A stretch of 64,000 nucleotides of DNA from Solen grandis (GCA_021229015.1 CM037789.1:29377988-29441987); one strand, 5' to 3'. Shown: positions 44,000-55,127, counted from the first letter of the stretch. A program made the numbers and translations. The notes: generated from the letters alone by a model not told the origin.

Positions 44000-44610
44000 T
44001 TGTAAAGCAGTAAATGAAGGTCATGTGTTCTGTGAAATTAAGGCTGAGGGTCATATGTTTGGTGAAATAAAGGCAGAGGGTCATATGTTTGGTGAAATAA
44101 AGGCTGAGGGTCATATATTTGGTGAAATAAAGGCAGAGGGTCATATGTTAGATGAAATAAAGGCAGAGGGTCATATGTTTGGTGAAATAAAGGCTGAGGG
44201 CCATATGTTTGGTGAAATAAAGGCTGAGGGTCATATGTTTGATGAAATTAAGGCAGAAGGTCATATGTTTGATGAAATAAAGGCAGAAGGTCATATGTTT
44301 GCTGAAATAAAGGCTGAGGGTCATTTGTTTGAAATAAAGGCTGAGGGTCATATGTTTGATAAATAAAGGCTGAGGGTCATGTGTTCTTTGAAATAATGCC
44401 TGAGGTCCTTTGATCTGTGAACTTAGGGCTGAGGGTCTTGTGTTTAGTGAAATAAAGGCTGAGGGTCATATGTTTGATGAAATAAGGCTGGGGGTCTTTG
44501 TTGTGAATTAAGGGCAGAGGGCCATGTGTTTGATGAAATAGAGGCCAAGGGTCATGTGTTAGATGAATTAAAGACTGGGGGTCATGTTAATAATGTAAAA
44601 CACATATGAG
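44000..44610 (+). repeat. 30-bp minisatellite with in-frame repeat
   Basis: Units of 'gagggtcatatgtttggtga' plus 'aataaaggct', 30 bp apart. Thirty is divisible by three, so a plus-strand frame at 43995-44366 reads as a decapeptide repeat, IKAEGHMFGE. There is no supporting promoter or splice evidence. Units degrade towards 44600. Confidence 0.92.
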
Positions 44611-44825
44611 GTCTGAACCAAGGTGAAATTTAGTAAGGTACAGGTTGATACTCCACTCTTTTAAATGCAAGAAATATATGCATGACTCTTCATGGTTAAG
44701 GGGGACCCAGATAAAATCAGAGAGATTCATTTAAGTTCTTTAATAAAAAAACAAAAAACACACAAAAAAACTTTTAAGACAGTCTCAGCATCATTGCTAC
44801 TTTAGAACATTTGAGTCTTTGGGTT

Positions 44826-45012
44826 TGTCTCTTCTGGGAACTATCTGATCAGGGTCTCCTTTTTTTGTCATACAATATTGTAGCTTAGATTCTACACAGT
44901 CTTCTTGGCAAAGAGAAATCCATTGTTTCATATACCATTTAAAGTTCCTAGTATGTTAACATTTATCAAGTCATAAATTTGAACATAAATATTCATTAGT
45001 TAAATGCTTAGT
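44826..45012 (+). mobile_element. MITE-B copy, left end missing
   Basis: 'ctatctgatcagggtctcct', 'gattctacacagtc' and 'cataaatttgaacataaata' match the family; the right end is mutated ('cattagttaaatgctta'). Confidence 0.75.
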
Positions 45013-45014
45013 TT

Positions 45015-45478
45015 GTAAATTAATTAATAGACTTTGAATTAAAAAATGTGTACATCACATTGATATAACTAGTGAAGGATACAATTGTAGTATAAATTCT
45101 TATATGCTGTGAATATTTCATTTCACTTTTTGATTTCCCTCATGTAAGTATTGTGTGACAAAATATTGATACATCAAGACAAATCAGTATTACAAATGAA
45201 CAAAAGATAAGGTAGAATTTACAGAAAAACCAAAGCTTTGTATTGAGTACAAATTAGTTTGGCGCTAGGGATACAAAGTTTGACCATCATATGACAGGTT
45301 TGGGATAAAATAACCATTTATCATGATGTTACAGAAGAAAAAAGAAGTTTCTGAGAATAACCAGAGATAAGAAGAAAATGGAAATGTGGTCAGTTTGTCT
45401 TGAAAAGTACACAGATTTGTATAAAGTGTATGAATGCAAGTTATTTTGTTGGTCAGAGAAGCTGAGTCAGTTTAGATT
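45015..45478. other. No gene recognised
   Basis: Unique AT-rich sequence. Confidence 0.45.
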
Positions 45479-45481
45479 ATA

Positions 45482-45723
45482 TTAACCCTTTCCCTCATAT
45501 AGACTCATTTTGACGCACTCAGTAGGTACCACATAAAGCCTGATCTGCAGAAAACCACAGTTAAACCTTACCAAATTTAATTACAAAATCCTCATTTCCA
45601 GACCACTGAGGAGCAGTGAACAGCATCAAACCTGATCAGCCTGCGAGTTACTCGCAGGCTGATCTGGTTTTATGTTGTCCGCATAGGTCTTTTCATGGTT
45701 TTATCTATGAGGGAAAGGGTTAA
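45482..45723 (+). mobile_element. MITE-A copy 12
   Basis: Complete, TTAA ends, intact palindrome; the right shoulder reads 'catggttttatctatgaggg'. Confidence 0.95.
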
Positions 45724-45899
45724 AAGACTAAATAAATTTAACAGCAACTTACAGAGCAAATTTTGATTTTTTTTTCAACTATTCTCAATCTTTCCTGTTT
45801 CTTACATCATCAATCTTTTTGACAAATTTCTTTTTTTTCTCCATAAAATGGCATTAAACTGAACCTTTTTATGTATTGTAGCAAATTATTAATAAATAT

Positions 45900-46057
45900 A
45901 TTAAATAAAAGATAATTGTTGGTTTCAGTGGAATATCATTTTTATTCATTGAAATGAGGAGGAAAATTGCCAATTGTGAAAATATTGATTTTCCTCCTCA
46001 GGAGATGAATAAAAAATAATATTCCATTGTAACTAACAATTTTTCTTTTCATTTAAT
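45900..46057. mobile_element. Family L foldback, ~65-bp arms
   Basis: The left arm 'attaaataaaagataattgt' to 'atgaggaggaaaat' is matched by the inverse of the right arm, with the landmarks 'tggaatat', 'tttattcat' and 'gaggaggaaaat' in mirror order. The loop is about 25 bp. Only one copy was seen in the window. Confidence 0.8.
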
Positions 46058-46220
46058 GCTTATCTGAGACAATTTACACATTGTTACTAAAGTACATCCT
46101 AAATTTACCCTGTGGGGAGCCCCAAGTTCCCAAAGTCACATGAATCATTATTTGGTCTAAAAAAAGTCCAATAAATGAACACAAAGAAAGTGTGTAATCA
46201 ACATTTCTTTCAGTTATTTT

Positions 46221-46458
46221 TTAACCCTTTCCCTCAGATTCATTTTGACGCTTTCAATAGGTACCACATAAAGCCTGATCTGCAGAAAGCCAAACTCAAA
46301 CCTTACCAAATTTAATTGTAAAATCCTCATTACCAGACCACTGAGGAGAAGCGAACAGCATAAATCCTGATCAGCCTGCGAGTTACTCGCAGGCTGATCT
46401 GGTTTTATGCTGTTTGCATAGGTCTTTTCATGATATCCTCTATGAGGGAAAGAGTTAA
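46221..46458 (+). mobile_element. MITE-A copy 13
   Basis: TTAA ends, intact palindrome. The left terminus lacks 'atatagac' ('ccctcagattcattttga') and the right TIR has one change (GGGAAAGAG). Confidence 0.94.
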
Positions 46459-46459
46459 A

Positions 46460-47278
46460 GAAGTTTTATTTCAATGTAGAAATCAATACTGAAAAGTCTT
46501 GAAAAATATGATAGTGTCTTTTAGTTATCCCTTTACAAAACAGTGAAAATTATAAAAATGGTAATATTCACAGCTTGAAAGAGTGAAATTTCCATTTTCA
46601 ATTCACTGATATTTCCATATAATCCAACGAATTAAAACATTAAATAAAAATGTACCTGTAATAGAAATAGAATTATCAAGTAAATGAGAAAAAAAGTTTT
46701 GAATTTTATTAGTATGTTCAGATTTCCAACTTGCAGGAGAGAAAAATGTGGATTTTTTCAGAAAAAAAAAGAAAAAGAATTATAGTATGTCAGTTTAATT
46801 ATCAACCAGTTTTTGATTGAGTGAGATTCTCCAGAAGTCTGTTTAATCAATTTTCAATTGCAGTTCTGACAAATGACTTGGTGAATGTTCTGACAAATTA
46901 ATAGTAAAATATTAATAGCTGGGATTGTTACATAATTAGTGCTGAACAACCACAGCAATCACATGCAGTAATCAGCTGAAGTGTTTCAAACAACCAGCAA
47001 CTGCAGAAAGACCAGAGAAGACTTATTGTTCTCTGTAATTAAAACAGACACTGCTTTGTGACTTTCAGTCATCAAAATCAAGAATTTTGAATGAATTTTC
47101 CAGAATCTTTAGATTTCTGTATCATTCAGCTTTACCACATAAAACTACAAATTCAAACACTTCCTTAAAGAATTTTAGAGGGACGGGAATTAAGGGCATG
47201 TGATAAGTTTTACCTCTGAACAATGTTGTGACCTCTGTTATGCAATCAGGTAAAGGGCTAAGTAGTCATTTTCTCCAA
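46460..47278. other. No gene recognised
   Basis: Unique AT-rich sequence with A runs; nothing supported. Confidence 0.45.
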
Positions 47279-47279
47279 T

Positions 47280-47705
47280 TTCCTTGACTGATTGCCTAAG
47301 AATGCTTGACTAACTACATATAGCAACTTGACTGGCTGCTTGAGACAGCTTGACTGGCTGCTTGAGATACCTTGACTGGCTGCTTGAGATACCTTGACTG
47401 GCTGCTTGACACAGCTTGACTGGCTGCTTGAGATACCTTGACTGGCTGCTTGAGGCAGCTTGACTGGCTGCTTGAGATTGTTTGACTGGCTTCCTATAGC
47501 AGCTTGGCTTGCTGCTTGAGATAGCTTGACTGGCTGCTTATAGTAGCTTGACTGGCTGCTTATAGTAGCTTGACTGGCTGCATATAGTAGCTTGACTGGC
47601 TGCATAAAGCAACTTGACTTACTGCTTGAGATAGTTTGACTGGCAGCTTATAGCAGCTTGACTGGCTGCTTGAGATATCTTGGCTGGCTGCTGAAGGTAG
47701 ATTGA
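47280..47705. repeat. 22-bp minisatellite
   Basis: About 19 units of 'ttgactggctgcttgagata' plus two bases, 22 bp apart (for example at 47350, 47372 and 47394). Variants use 'tatagtagc' in place of 'gagatacc'. The minus-strand open frame of 115 codons rotates through three frames of the unit and is a repeat artefact. Confidence 0.93.
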
Positions 47706-48185
47706 TTGACATGTGGCATACGACAGTTTGACTGTTGTAAAACTAAATCTGATTGAATTTGAAATGTATTCTTTATTTCAGACTTATTCTGAAACTGTTC
47801 CTCTCAGACTAAAATTAGACTGTGACGTATTTAACAAGTGCCATTGTCGTTCTTGTGCTACTGAAAGTGATTTAATTATTTTCTGCAGAAATTTGATGTT
47901 CTGGTGTGCTGAGTTTGTCAGTTATGAAATGTAAGAAATGTTAAGGAAGGAAACTTGGTGTGATACATGTAGGCAACCTGGGTTTTACAAGTTAATAATT
48001 TGATTTGTATTTCAGAGATGTTTCTGTTGTCAGGAAAGTTGTAACCATGAAAATTTGCATACAAGATTAGGATATACAACTGTTCATAAAATTACTATGA
48101 AAAATAAGTTAAGCATGGATTATGGTGTATTACATTTAAATGTTACTATAAAATCATGAATTTTCGTTGACATTAAATTTTGTTG
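47706..48185. other. No gene recognised
   Basis: Unique; an open frame at 47713-47934 has no start context or splice support. Confidence 0.4.
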
Positions 48186-48186
48186 A

Positions 48187-48432
48187 TTAACCCTTTCCCT
48201 CATATAGACTCATTTTGACGCCCTCAATAGGTACCACATAAAGCCTGATCTGCAGAAAACCACAGTTAAATCTTAGCAAATTTAATTACAAAATCCTCAT
48301 TTCCGGACCACTGAGGAGCAGCAAACAGATAAAACCTGATCAGCCTGCTAGTTACTCGCAGGCTGATCTGGTTTTATGCTGTTCGCATAGGTCTTTTCAT
48401 GGTGTCCTCTTAATAATGAGGGAAAGGGTTAA
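48187..48432 (+). mobile_element. MITE-A copy 14
   Basis: TTAA ends. A small insertion near the right TIR gives 'cctcttaataatgaggg'. The palindrome has one arm change ('cctgctagttactcgc'). Confidence 0.94.
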
Positions 48433-48434
48433 TT

Positions 48435-48876
48435 GTACCTAAGGGAATTTCATGGGTACATTTATCTGTGGATTTATGATCTAGAAAACATGAGGTCTAT
48501 ATAAGAGACAAGTTTTTGTGGAGATTATATTCATGGACATAGCCCTCCTAAAAAAATCAATGAAAGTTATGTTTTTTTGATATATAATTAATTTGACAAA
48601 TTTTCACAGAATATAATGTTCCGGGATCTCTCAAAGAAGCATCTGAAGGGATAGTTATGTTTGATGCTAAAGAAATAAAGATTGATAACTGTTATAGATA
48701 TTTATCTGAAATATTTGTAGTCATTTTTTAGCTTTGATATAATTTGATACAATTTCAGTTAATTGTGAAAATGATGTTTTTTTTAGGTGTTTCAGTTTCT
48801 CAAGAACCAAGAGCATGCATGCCTATTTTTTTTTTTTTTGTATCAGAATTGTTATTTTAAAATTTTTAAAATTTAT
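48435..48876. other. No gene recognised
   Basis: Unique AT-rich sequence with a T run near 48825-48839. Confidence 0.45.
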
Positions 48877-48879
48877 TTA

Positions 48880-49094
48880 TTAACCCTTTCCCTCATATAG
48901 ACTCATTTTGACGCACTCAATAGGTACCACATAAAGCCTGATCTGCAGAAAACCACAGTTAAACCTTACCAAATTTAATTACAAAATCCTCATTTCCAGA
49001 CCACTGAGGAGCAGTGAACAGCATAAAACCTGATCTGGTTTTATGCTGTTCGCATAGGTCTTTTCATGGTGTCCTCTATGAGGGAAAGGGTTAA
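48880..49094 (+). mobile_element. MITE-A copy 15, palindrome core deleted
   Basis: TTAA ends. The inner part of the palindrome has been removed symmetrically, leaving 'cataaaacctgatctggttt'. Confidence 0.94.
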
Positions 49095-49164
49095 AGTTCA
49101 GTTAATTTATACTTATCAAGTCATAAATTTATGATTGAATATTCATGAGATAAAAAGTTTAAAA
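49095..49164 (+). mobile_element. MITE-B 3' end, abutting MITE-A
   Basis: 'agttcagttaatttatactt', 'caagtcataaattta' and 'attcatgagataaaaagttt' match the MITE-B right end. It follows the TTAA of MITE-A directly, suggesting that MITE-A inserted into a MITE-B whose left part is lost. Confidence 0.65.
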
Positions 49165-49255
49165 TATGTTTAAGACACAGGAAAAGCTTTATGAGGAATA
49201 ATCCCTTTAAAATAAACTGGACATATGCTGCTAATTTAGTCAACAATGAAACCAT

Positions 49256-49605
49256 ATGAAAGGGGAGCAGTGGTCCATTAATAGGACACACTTTGGGAAT
49301 GAGAGGTTCTGGGTTTGAATCCTGCCAGGGACACTGCTAATTTCCTTTAGCAGAAAATTGACCCTGCATTGTTTCACTTTATCCAGGCGTAAATGGGTAC
49401 CTGAGAGGGCAGTATAATTCTGTGGCGCCATACTGTGGGTAGTCCACATTTGTGTACCCGTAATTTGTGATAGCGTGTTACTTTCGGTTTAGCGCTATCC
49501 CCATACAGAGGCGTGACAACAGGTACCAAAAAAAAAAAAGTTGGTAAAAGTGCCACCTGCATGAAACTTGGACTATAAGACTATAAAATGCTTTTACTTT
49601 ACTTA
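49256..49605 (+). mobile_element. SINE-E copy
   Basis: tRNA-like head with A-box 'gagcagtggtccattaatag' and B box GGGTTTGAATCCTGCC. The body 'tttcactttatccaggcgta' and 'aaatgggtacctgagagggc' is followed by 'ctataagactataaaatgct' and 'tttactttac'. The B box and the TTTACTTTAC end are typical of a complete SINE. Minus-strand open frames inside it are artefacts. Confidence 0.65.
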
Positions 49606-49932
49606 TTAACATAAAATTCTTGAATATGGTTATTACATATTTGTTACCCTGTGTTTCTTTATGCCCACAGTATATAATAGGGAATTTTTTTGGAAAAAAA
49701 TTTTTTCATTGACAGAAGAAACACATGTGTTGCCTCAAGGTCCTAGAAAATTCTCAGTAATGAAGTGAGTGAAAGTTGTCTTTAACATATTAAACTATTG
49801 TGCCATCAAAATTAGTTTGAGTATCATTGTTATTTCTGTAAAAAGGGTTGAAATTTGTGACATGCGCTATAGCATATTGCTTGTGTTAATTAAAATCTCT
49901 GAATTTTCTTAATTAACCGGCAGTTAGTTCAT

Positions 49933-50040
49933 AGGGGTGCTTGCTGAAAGTTTATGGACTGAATAGCCAACAATACTGACCATGATTCAACTGCATGGAT
50001 GTGCTGGCTGATCTTGGTCTGCACTGGTTGCAAAGTCTTA
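49933..50040 (+). repeat. Family G dispersed repeat copy 2
   Basis: 'gggtgcttgctgaaagttta', 'gactgaatagccaacaatac', 'catgattcaactgcatggat' parallel the copy at 19189-19275. Confidence 0.6.
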
Positions 50041-50044
50041 AGTG

Positions 50045-51045
50045 CCCAAGGCAATATAAAGTTTATTTACATCAATAGCAAATAATGTTATGAACAAGAT
50101 GGCTTACAAAACCTGCTTCAACCTGTTCTTGTTGCTAGTCTTACACTGGAAGAGTTTTGATGGAGGGAAAGGAATGCCTGGAACCAATCCAAGCTATCTC
50201 TGAATGTGGACTGGTACCCTGCCCCAGACTGTACCTGGATGGGAGGCTAGACAGAGTGCCAGCAATTAGGTTGGGGAACCAGTCTGTATATTGTTTGGTA
50301 CAGTTTTGGATGATGTACACACATAGGTGCCAAAGCCTCTGAGCCAGGTAACAGACTAGAGTTTGGGAGAATACATCCGCCTAGTCCTTCGAAAGGTGTT
50401 CACCCAGTGTACATTACTATTTCTGGCAGATGTGGAGACGTATTCTAAAAAACAACCCTGGTGCAATTGTATGGATACCTGGATTTACAATGGTGGTTTG
50501 AATCGAAAGTTGAAGCTATTAATTGGAACATTTAAGTTTGGTGCCAGTTATCAAACTGAGTGATACGGAAGTAATTTGTGTGTTTTTTTCGATTGTGGAA
50601 GGAACTACTTTTTTTTCTAATGTCTTAAGGTAAAGTGAAAGGTGGAAATTTCATTGATGGAATACAGGGCTGAGAATGTGTACAGATGTAGAATTTGGCT
50701 GATCATATGGTTGTAAATATTGAGGTTTCTAGCAGGGTGGAATAATGGGTGGGGTGGGGATTACTCCTTATATATATTTTGACACATCTTAAATATTTAA
50801 ACTCCGATTTAAGGTGTTGATATGTCTGATAAGGTTTTACATTGATCATGTGTTTTACAAGCATGATTGAGCAGTTATTAGTTAAAAACCTGATCAGCTT
50901 ACGAGTTTTGTGCCATCAGATCAGGTTTGAAACTGGTTGCTTGTTTTGTCTTTGTTGCCATACATGATATGAAAGGTTTCTGCGATACTCATTGACGTCA
51001 GTTACTATAAAATTAATCGACATGAATGGTGCATCAGCTTTTGAC
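50045..51045. other. No supported gene
   Basis: Unique, locally less AT-rich around 50150-50560. Two open frames of 61 and 66 codons occur, but no consensus splice sites bound them and the peptides are not recognisable. Confidence 0.4.
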
Positions 51046-51049
51046 CTAA

Positions 51050-51280
51050 TTAACCCTTTCCCTCATAGAGGATACCATGAAAAGACCTATGCGAACAGCA
51101 TAAAACCAGATCAGCCTGCGAGTAACTGCAGCTGATCTGTTTTATGCTGTTCGTGCCTTAGTGTGAAATGAGGATTTATAATTAAATTTGGTAAGGTTTA
51201 ACTGTGGTTTTCTGCAGGTCAGGCTTTGTGTGGTACCTATTGAGTGCGTCAAAATGAGTCTATATGAGGGAAAGGGTTAA
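51050..51280 (-). mobile_element. MITE-A copy 16
   Basis: TTAA ends. The palindrome and the following segment carry several small deletions ('gagtaactgcagctgatctg'). Confidence 0.93.
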
Positions 51281-51558
51281 GGATGACGACATAAGACAGT
51301 GCCAGATGAATAGCATTGGTTGATATATATCTGCACTTACAGAAAAACAATGATGGTTTGCTTAGATGACAACAGGCTGAAATTATTGAAATACAAGCTT
51401 CGTGATTCATGAAAAATTGATAAAATATTCTGATTGATAAAAGTTACAGTTTCTTTGATGATTATATAGTTGTTTACTCAAAATATTTTTCTTAGATGCA
51501 CATTGAGACCTATTTTGAACCAAACATTATAAATATCTGTCTCAATGGATATTATAAC

Positions 51559-51772
51559 CTATCACCTCACTAATATTCATTAACAAATTTATGACTGAAC
51601 AAATAAATATTATTAATTAACAGAACTTAAAATGGTATTTGAAACAAAGGTTTTTTGTTTTGCAAAACAAGACTGTGTAGATTTTAGCTACAATATCTGC
51701 AGATGAGAGTCAGCTTCCTCTGCTCTGTTTGCCAATGCATCAAAATGAGTCTATTCTAAGGGAGTAACTAAT
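51559..51772 (-). mobile_element. MITE-B copy at the edge of the duplication
   Basis: 'cacctcactaatattcatta', 'gactgtgtagattttagcta' and 'gtttgccaatgcatcaaaat'. Its inner part (from 51701) is repeated in the tandem duplication, and the whole is present inverted at 58230-58436. Confidence 0.8.
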
Positions 51773-51907
51773 ATGAAATCATACCCTTCACCCAAGAGCA
51801 AAGCATCTTAACCTGTATGCAATAATTCACACTCGAATTTTACTATCAAGGAACACTTATAAATTTTAAAATTAACATCCACATGTATACTGTCTACATA
51901 GAAACTA

Positions 51908-52081
51908 TAACGTCAAACTCAGACCTTACCAAATTTAATTATAAAGTTCTCATTTCCAGACCACTGAGGAGCAGCGAACAGCATAAAACCTGATCAGCCT
52001 ACGAGTTACTCGCAGGCTGATCTGGTTTTATGCTGTTCGCATAGGTCTTTTCATGGTTTCCTCTATGAGGGAAAGGGTTAA
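51908..52081 (+). mobile_element. MITE-A copy 17, 5' truncated
   Basis: Starts at 'gtcaaactcagaccttacc', lacks the left terminus, and ends with the normal right TIR and TTAA. Part of duplication copy 1. Confidence 0.9.
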
Positions 52082-52183
52082 ACTTCATTACACTAATGTT
52101 TACTCGGCCAGTTTCGGTAGATTTAAATAACCCATTCTACATTCTCCATGACTTAAATCTCCATTAACACTGTCTATGTTTTT

Positions 52184-52268
52184 GTGTCACCTGTAAGCAG
52201 AGGTGACACATAGGGATCACTTTTCCTCTGTCTTCACACTTATTCCATCACACTTCAGCAGGTGACAC
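52184..52268. repeat. Family C foldback copy 3
   Basis: GTGTCACCTG to CAGGTGACAC. The internal microsatellite has contracted to 'cctctgtcttcacac'. Confidence 0.8.
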
Positions 52269-52544
52269 ATGTTCTTAATAAACTCTTGTTTAAAGATATT
52301 TCTTGTTTTTGACGTTTTCTTGTTATTTCTTGACGGTGCAGATGAGAGTCAGCTTCCTCTGCTCTGTTTGCCAATGCATCAAAATCTTAAGGGAAAATAT
52401 GAAATCATACCCTTCACCCAAGAGCAAAGCATCTTAACCTGTATGCAATAATTCACACTCGAATTTTACTATCAAGGAACACTTATACAAATTCTTGTAA
52501 AATTAACATCACACATGTATACTGATCTACATAGAAACTATAAC

Positions 52545-52714
52545 GTCAAACTCAGACCTTACCAAATTTAATTATAAAGTTCTCATTTCCAGACCACTGA
52601 GGAGCAGCGAACAGCATAAAACCTGATCAGCCTACGAGTTACTCGCAGGCTGATCTGGTTTTATGCTGTTCGCATAGGTCTTTTCATGGTTTCCTCTATG
52701 AGGGAAAGGGTTAA
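52545..52714 (+). mobile_element. MITE-A copy 18, 5' truncated
   Basis: Partner of copy 17 in the second duplicate, with the same truncation point. Confidence 0.9.
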
Positions 52715-52816
52715 GCTTCATTACACTAATGTTTACTCGGCCAGTTTCGGTAGATTTAAATAACCCATTCTACATTCTCCATGACTTAAATCTCCATTAA
52801 CACTGTCTATGTTTTT

Positions 52817-52918
52817 GTGTCACCTGTAAGCAGAGGTGACACATAGGGATCACTTTTCTATTGTCTGTCTGTCCATCTGTCTGTCACACTTATTCCATCA
52901 CACTTCAGCAGGTGACAC
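52817..52918. repeat. Family C foldback copy 4
   Basis: Partner of 52184-52268 with the longer microsatellite 'ttgtctgtctgtccatctgt'. Confidence 0.82.
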
Positions 52919-52989
52919 ATGTTCTTAATAAACTCTTGTTTAAAGATATTTCTTGTTTTTGACGTTTTCTTGTTATTTCTTGACGGTGG

Positions 52990-53410
52990 GGAAGGGACAT
53001 TCATGATATATTTTGGGCAATAAAAGCATCATTTTCTTGAGTTTGGGGAAAGACAGTCCCTGGGCTGATAGCAATTTTGGGGGAAAATTCTTGAATTAAA
53101 AGAAATTTTCAGAGGGGAACACGCCTACAAATTACCCCAGATAAAGAAGGAAATAAAGCCCTGAAGGCAAAGCATAGGTTAGAATCCATAGAATCCCCAT
53201 TCACCGTAAATCCTTGGTTTAATTAAACCCCATTAAGGTGAAATCCACTAGACAAATTATTGCAGTAACTAATGTGTAATTACATATTGGATTATTTGTC
53301 AATATAAAAGGGTGGATAGACACTCCATTCTTAATTCCTGTTGATTATAACTAAACTGTTATTATGGTAAATTAAGGCTTATATCTGGATAATTGATATG
53401 CATGACAGAC
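52990..53410. other. No gene recognised
   Basis: Unique sequence after the duplication; nothing supported. Confidence 0.45.
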
Positions 53411-53412
53411 TT

Positions 53413-53762
53413 TGACCCTTTACCTCATAAATATTCATGAGCAGGATTTGGGCTTGATGAATATTAATTTATTGAAATTTTAATGGTATATGAAACAGTG
53501 GATTTTTCTTTTCAATCCAGACTCATGGTGTAGAATCTGAAAAACAATACACTGATGGAAAGTTCTAACCAATCATTTTAAATTTATGCAATATATCTCA
53601 AAACCTTGGGAATTGTAAGAATCAAATTTTAAAAAAAAATTTAAAGGAATTACAATGGAGTAAAAAAAAAAATTAAAAACAGATAATTTAAAAAGTGATG
53701 GGTTAGAACTCTCCAAAAGTGTATATTGTATAAGCAAACAGAGGAGACCTTGCTCTATTAAA
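53413..53762 (-). mobile_element. MITE-B copy split by a TA-type MITE
   Basis: The left part 'accctttacctcataaatat' to 'gtgtagaatctgaaaaacaa' continues after the insertion with 'attgtataagcaaacagagg'. Confidence 0.85.
53550..53721. mobile_element. TA-flanked foldback MITE, nested
   Basis: The arms CACTGATGGAAAGTTCTAAC and (inverse) 'cacttttggagagttctaac' continue as a near-palindrome of roughly 40 bp around an A/T-rich centre. TA lies at 53548-53549 and 53722-53723. Tc1/mariner-like target site; no coding. Confidence 0.85.
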
Positions 53763-53764
53763 GT

Positions 53765-54045
53765 AACGAGAGAGAGAGAGAGAAAAGGGAATTCAGGAAT
53801 GGGAGGGCTGATGCGGAGGGGAGTGGCCATTAAAGTAGGTACATCTGTGAGAATGAAGATGTTAATTGCGTTGTTCTACCTTGTTACAGATGGTAGTTAT
53901 ATTAATGGATGGAGATTTATCATTCATGTATGTATGAATGTGTAGGAAATTTTCATGAGTATATAAATTCCTTTTTTGTTAAGAAGGTATATATTAAATA
54001 TCAAAAGAAAGTCATCTCTCTTCAGTTACCTATAGCATAAGTTGT
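53765..54045. other. No gene recognised; short GA run
   Basis: A GA microsatellite at about 53767-53783; otherwise unique. Confidence 0.45.
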
Positions 54046-54259
54046 CAGTAAATTAGGCAAAAAAAGTTCCATTTCTGGTCTCCAGCCAAAAAAAAAGAGG
54101 GTAGATAGGGATTTTTTTTTTTTTTAATGAAACGAAAGTTAAAAAAAAAAAAGGAAAAGATTTTTAAAGGCTGATAGGTAAAAATTTTTTAGAGTTGTTA
54201 AAAAAGAGAAAAAGAGGGTTGGTCAGGAGACCAGAAACAATTTTTTTTTGGCCTTACTG
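54046..54259. mobile_element. Family N inverted-repeat element
   Basis: The left arm 'cagtaaattaggcaaaaaaa' with 'tttctggtctcc' matches the inverse of the right arm 'ggagaccagaaacaattt' with 'ggccttactg'. The interior is dominated by A and T runs. No coding capacity. Confidence 0.75.
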
Positions 54260-54302
54260 TACCTGGGATGTATCTGTAGTAATTATACACTGTATTAACT
54301 AA

Positions 54303-54487
54303 TGCCTCATATTGACCTTACTTTGATGCTCCTCTGTAGCTCAGATTCTACACAGTCTAAACAAAGAAAAATCTGTTGACTCATATACCATTTAAAGTTC
54401 ATTACACTAATATATATTATCATTTTGACACTCACTCATCATGCCATAAATTTATACACATGAGTGTTCATGAGGTAAATGCTTTAA
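54303..54487 (+). mobile_element. MITE-B copy, rearranged
   Basis: 'gctcagattctacacagtct' and 'ttcatgaggtaaatgcttta' are clear. The left end is shortened and there is an internal insertion with 'cattttgacactcactcat'. Confidence 0.75.
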
Positions 54488-54489
54488 GT

Positions 54490-55125
54490 TCATTCATAGA
54501 ATTTGATTGAGAAGAGATGATAGGATGATAAGGTTTGGGAAGTGGTCCAACAGGTTTTACCTGCAAGCCTAGAGGGTTGGGAAAAGCGAGGGGTGGGGAT
54601 CAGGATCAGGATAAGTAAGTACAGTGAGAGGAAGGTGGCTGTTACTGGTATGTTAATTAGATAAGTATGGGGCAGTTATCATATCATCTGGTACCATCAC
54701 ACTGACTGCCCCAGGGTCGGGGAGAGGGATTATTGTGTGTGTAGTGGTTTATATTATGGAAATGTTTTGGTCCTGTTTTGATTCGCACTGTGTAATTTTG
54801 GACAGTATAAATTGTAAGGATTCCATAATTGGTGTAATTGTTGATAGGTATTTTGTTTGTTTGTTGTTGTTGCTTTGTTTACATCAAAATGACTTTAAAC
54901 TTTTCTTTTTTTTTCCACTGTTATGCACAATGAAAAAAACATTTTAAGAATTTTTTTTAACTAAGAGTATAAATATTTAAAAACCCTCTGAGATGAAATT
55001 AAATTTTGCTGTTAAAAGTGATCATTGGACAGCATCTATTTGAACTCTTTCCCATTCTGGTAGAATTTTCCATTTCATTTTTCACTTAAGTTTGTGTAGT
55101 TAAGGATCGATCAGTCCTGGTCTAC
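54490..55125. other. No gene recognised
   Basis: Unique sequence; the open frame 54735-54947 is Val/Leu/Phe-rich low-complexity translation of T-rich DNA. Confidence 0.4.
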
Positions 55126-55127
55126 AG

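Larger units (their letters stand above)
51701..52338 (+). repeat. Segmental duplication, copy 1
   Basis: Runs from 'agatgagagtcagcttcctc' to 'tatttcttgacggtg'. It carries part of MITE-B, a 5'-truncated MITE-A and a family C foldback. Copy 2 follows directly. This copy retains 'atgagtctattctaagggag', which copy 2 has partly lost. Confidence 0.92.
52341..52988 (+). repeat. Segmental duplication, copy 2
   Basis: Near-identical to 51701-52338 over about 640 bp. Differences are a deletion near 52385, small indels at 52485-52530 and a longer TCTG microsatellite. The high identity, including within repeats, points to a recent event or to two assembled haplotypes. Confidence 0.92.

Noticed and set aside
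43995..44366. Decapeptide-repeat protein (IKAEGHMFGE)
   Set aside because: It coincides exactly with a 30-bp minisatellite that adjoins a related non-coding 31-bp array. Kept only as a point to check for transcription.
47258..47605. Gln/Ser-rich 115-codon minus-strand protein
   Set aside because: Translation of the 22-bp array in rotating frames.
50157..50563. Two open frames of 61 and 66 codons in a slightly G+C-richer patch
   Set aside because: No consensus splice sites, no recognisable peptide and a frame change between them.
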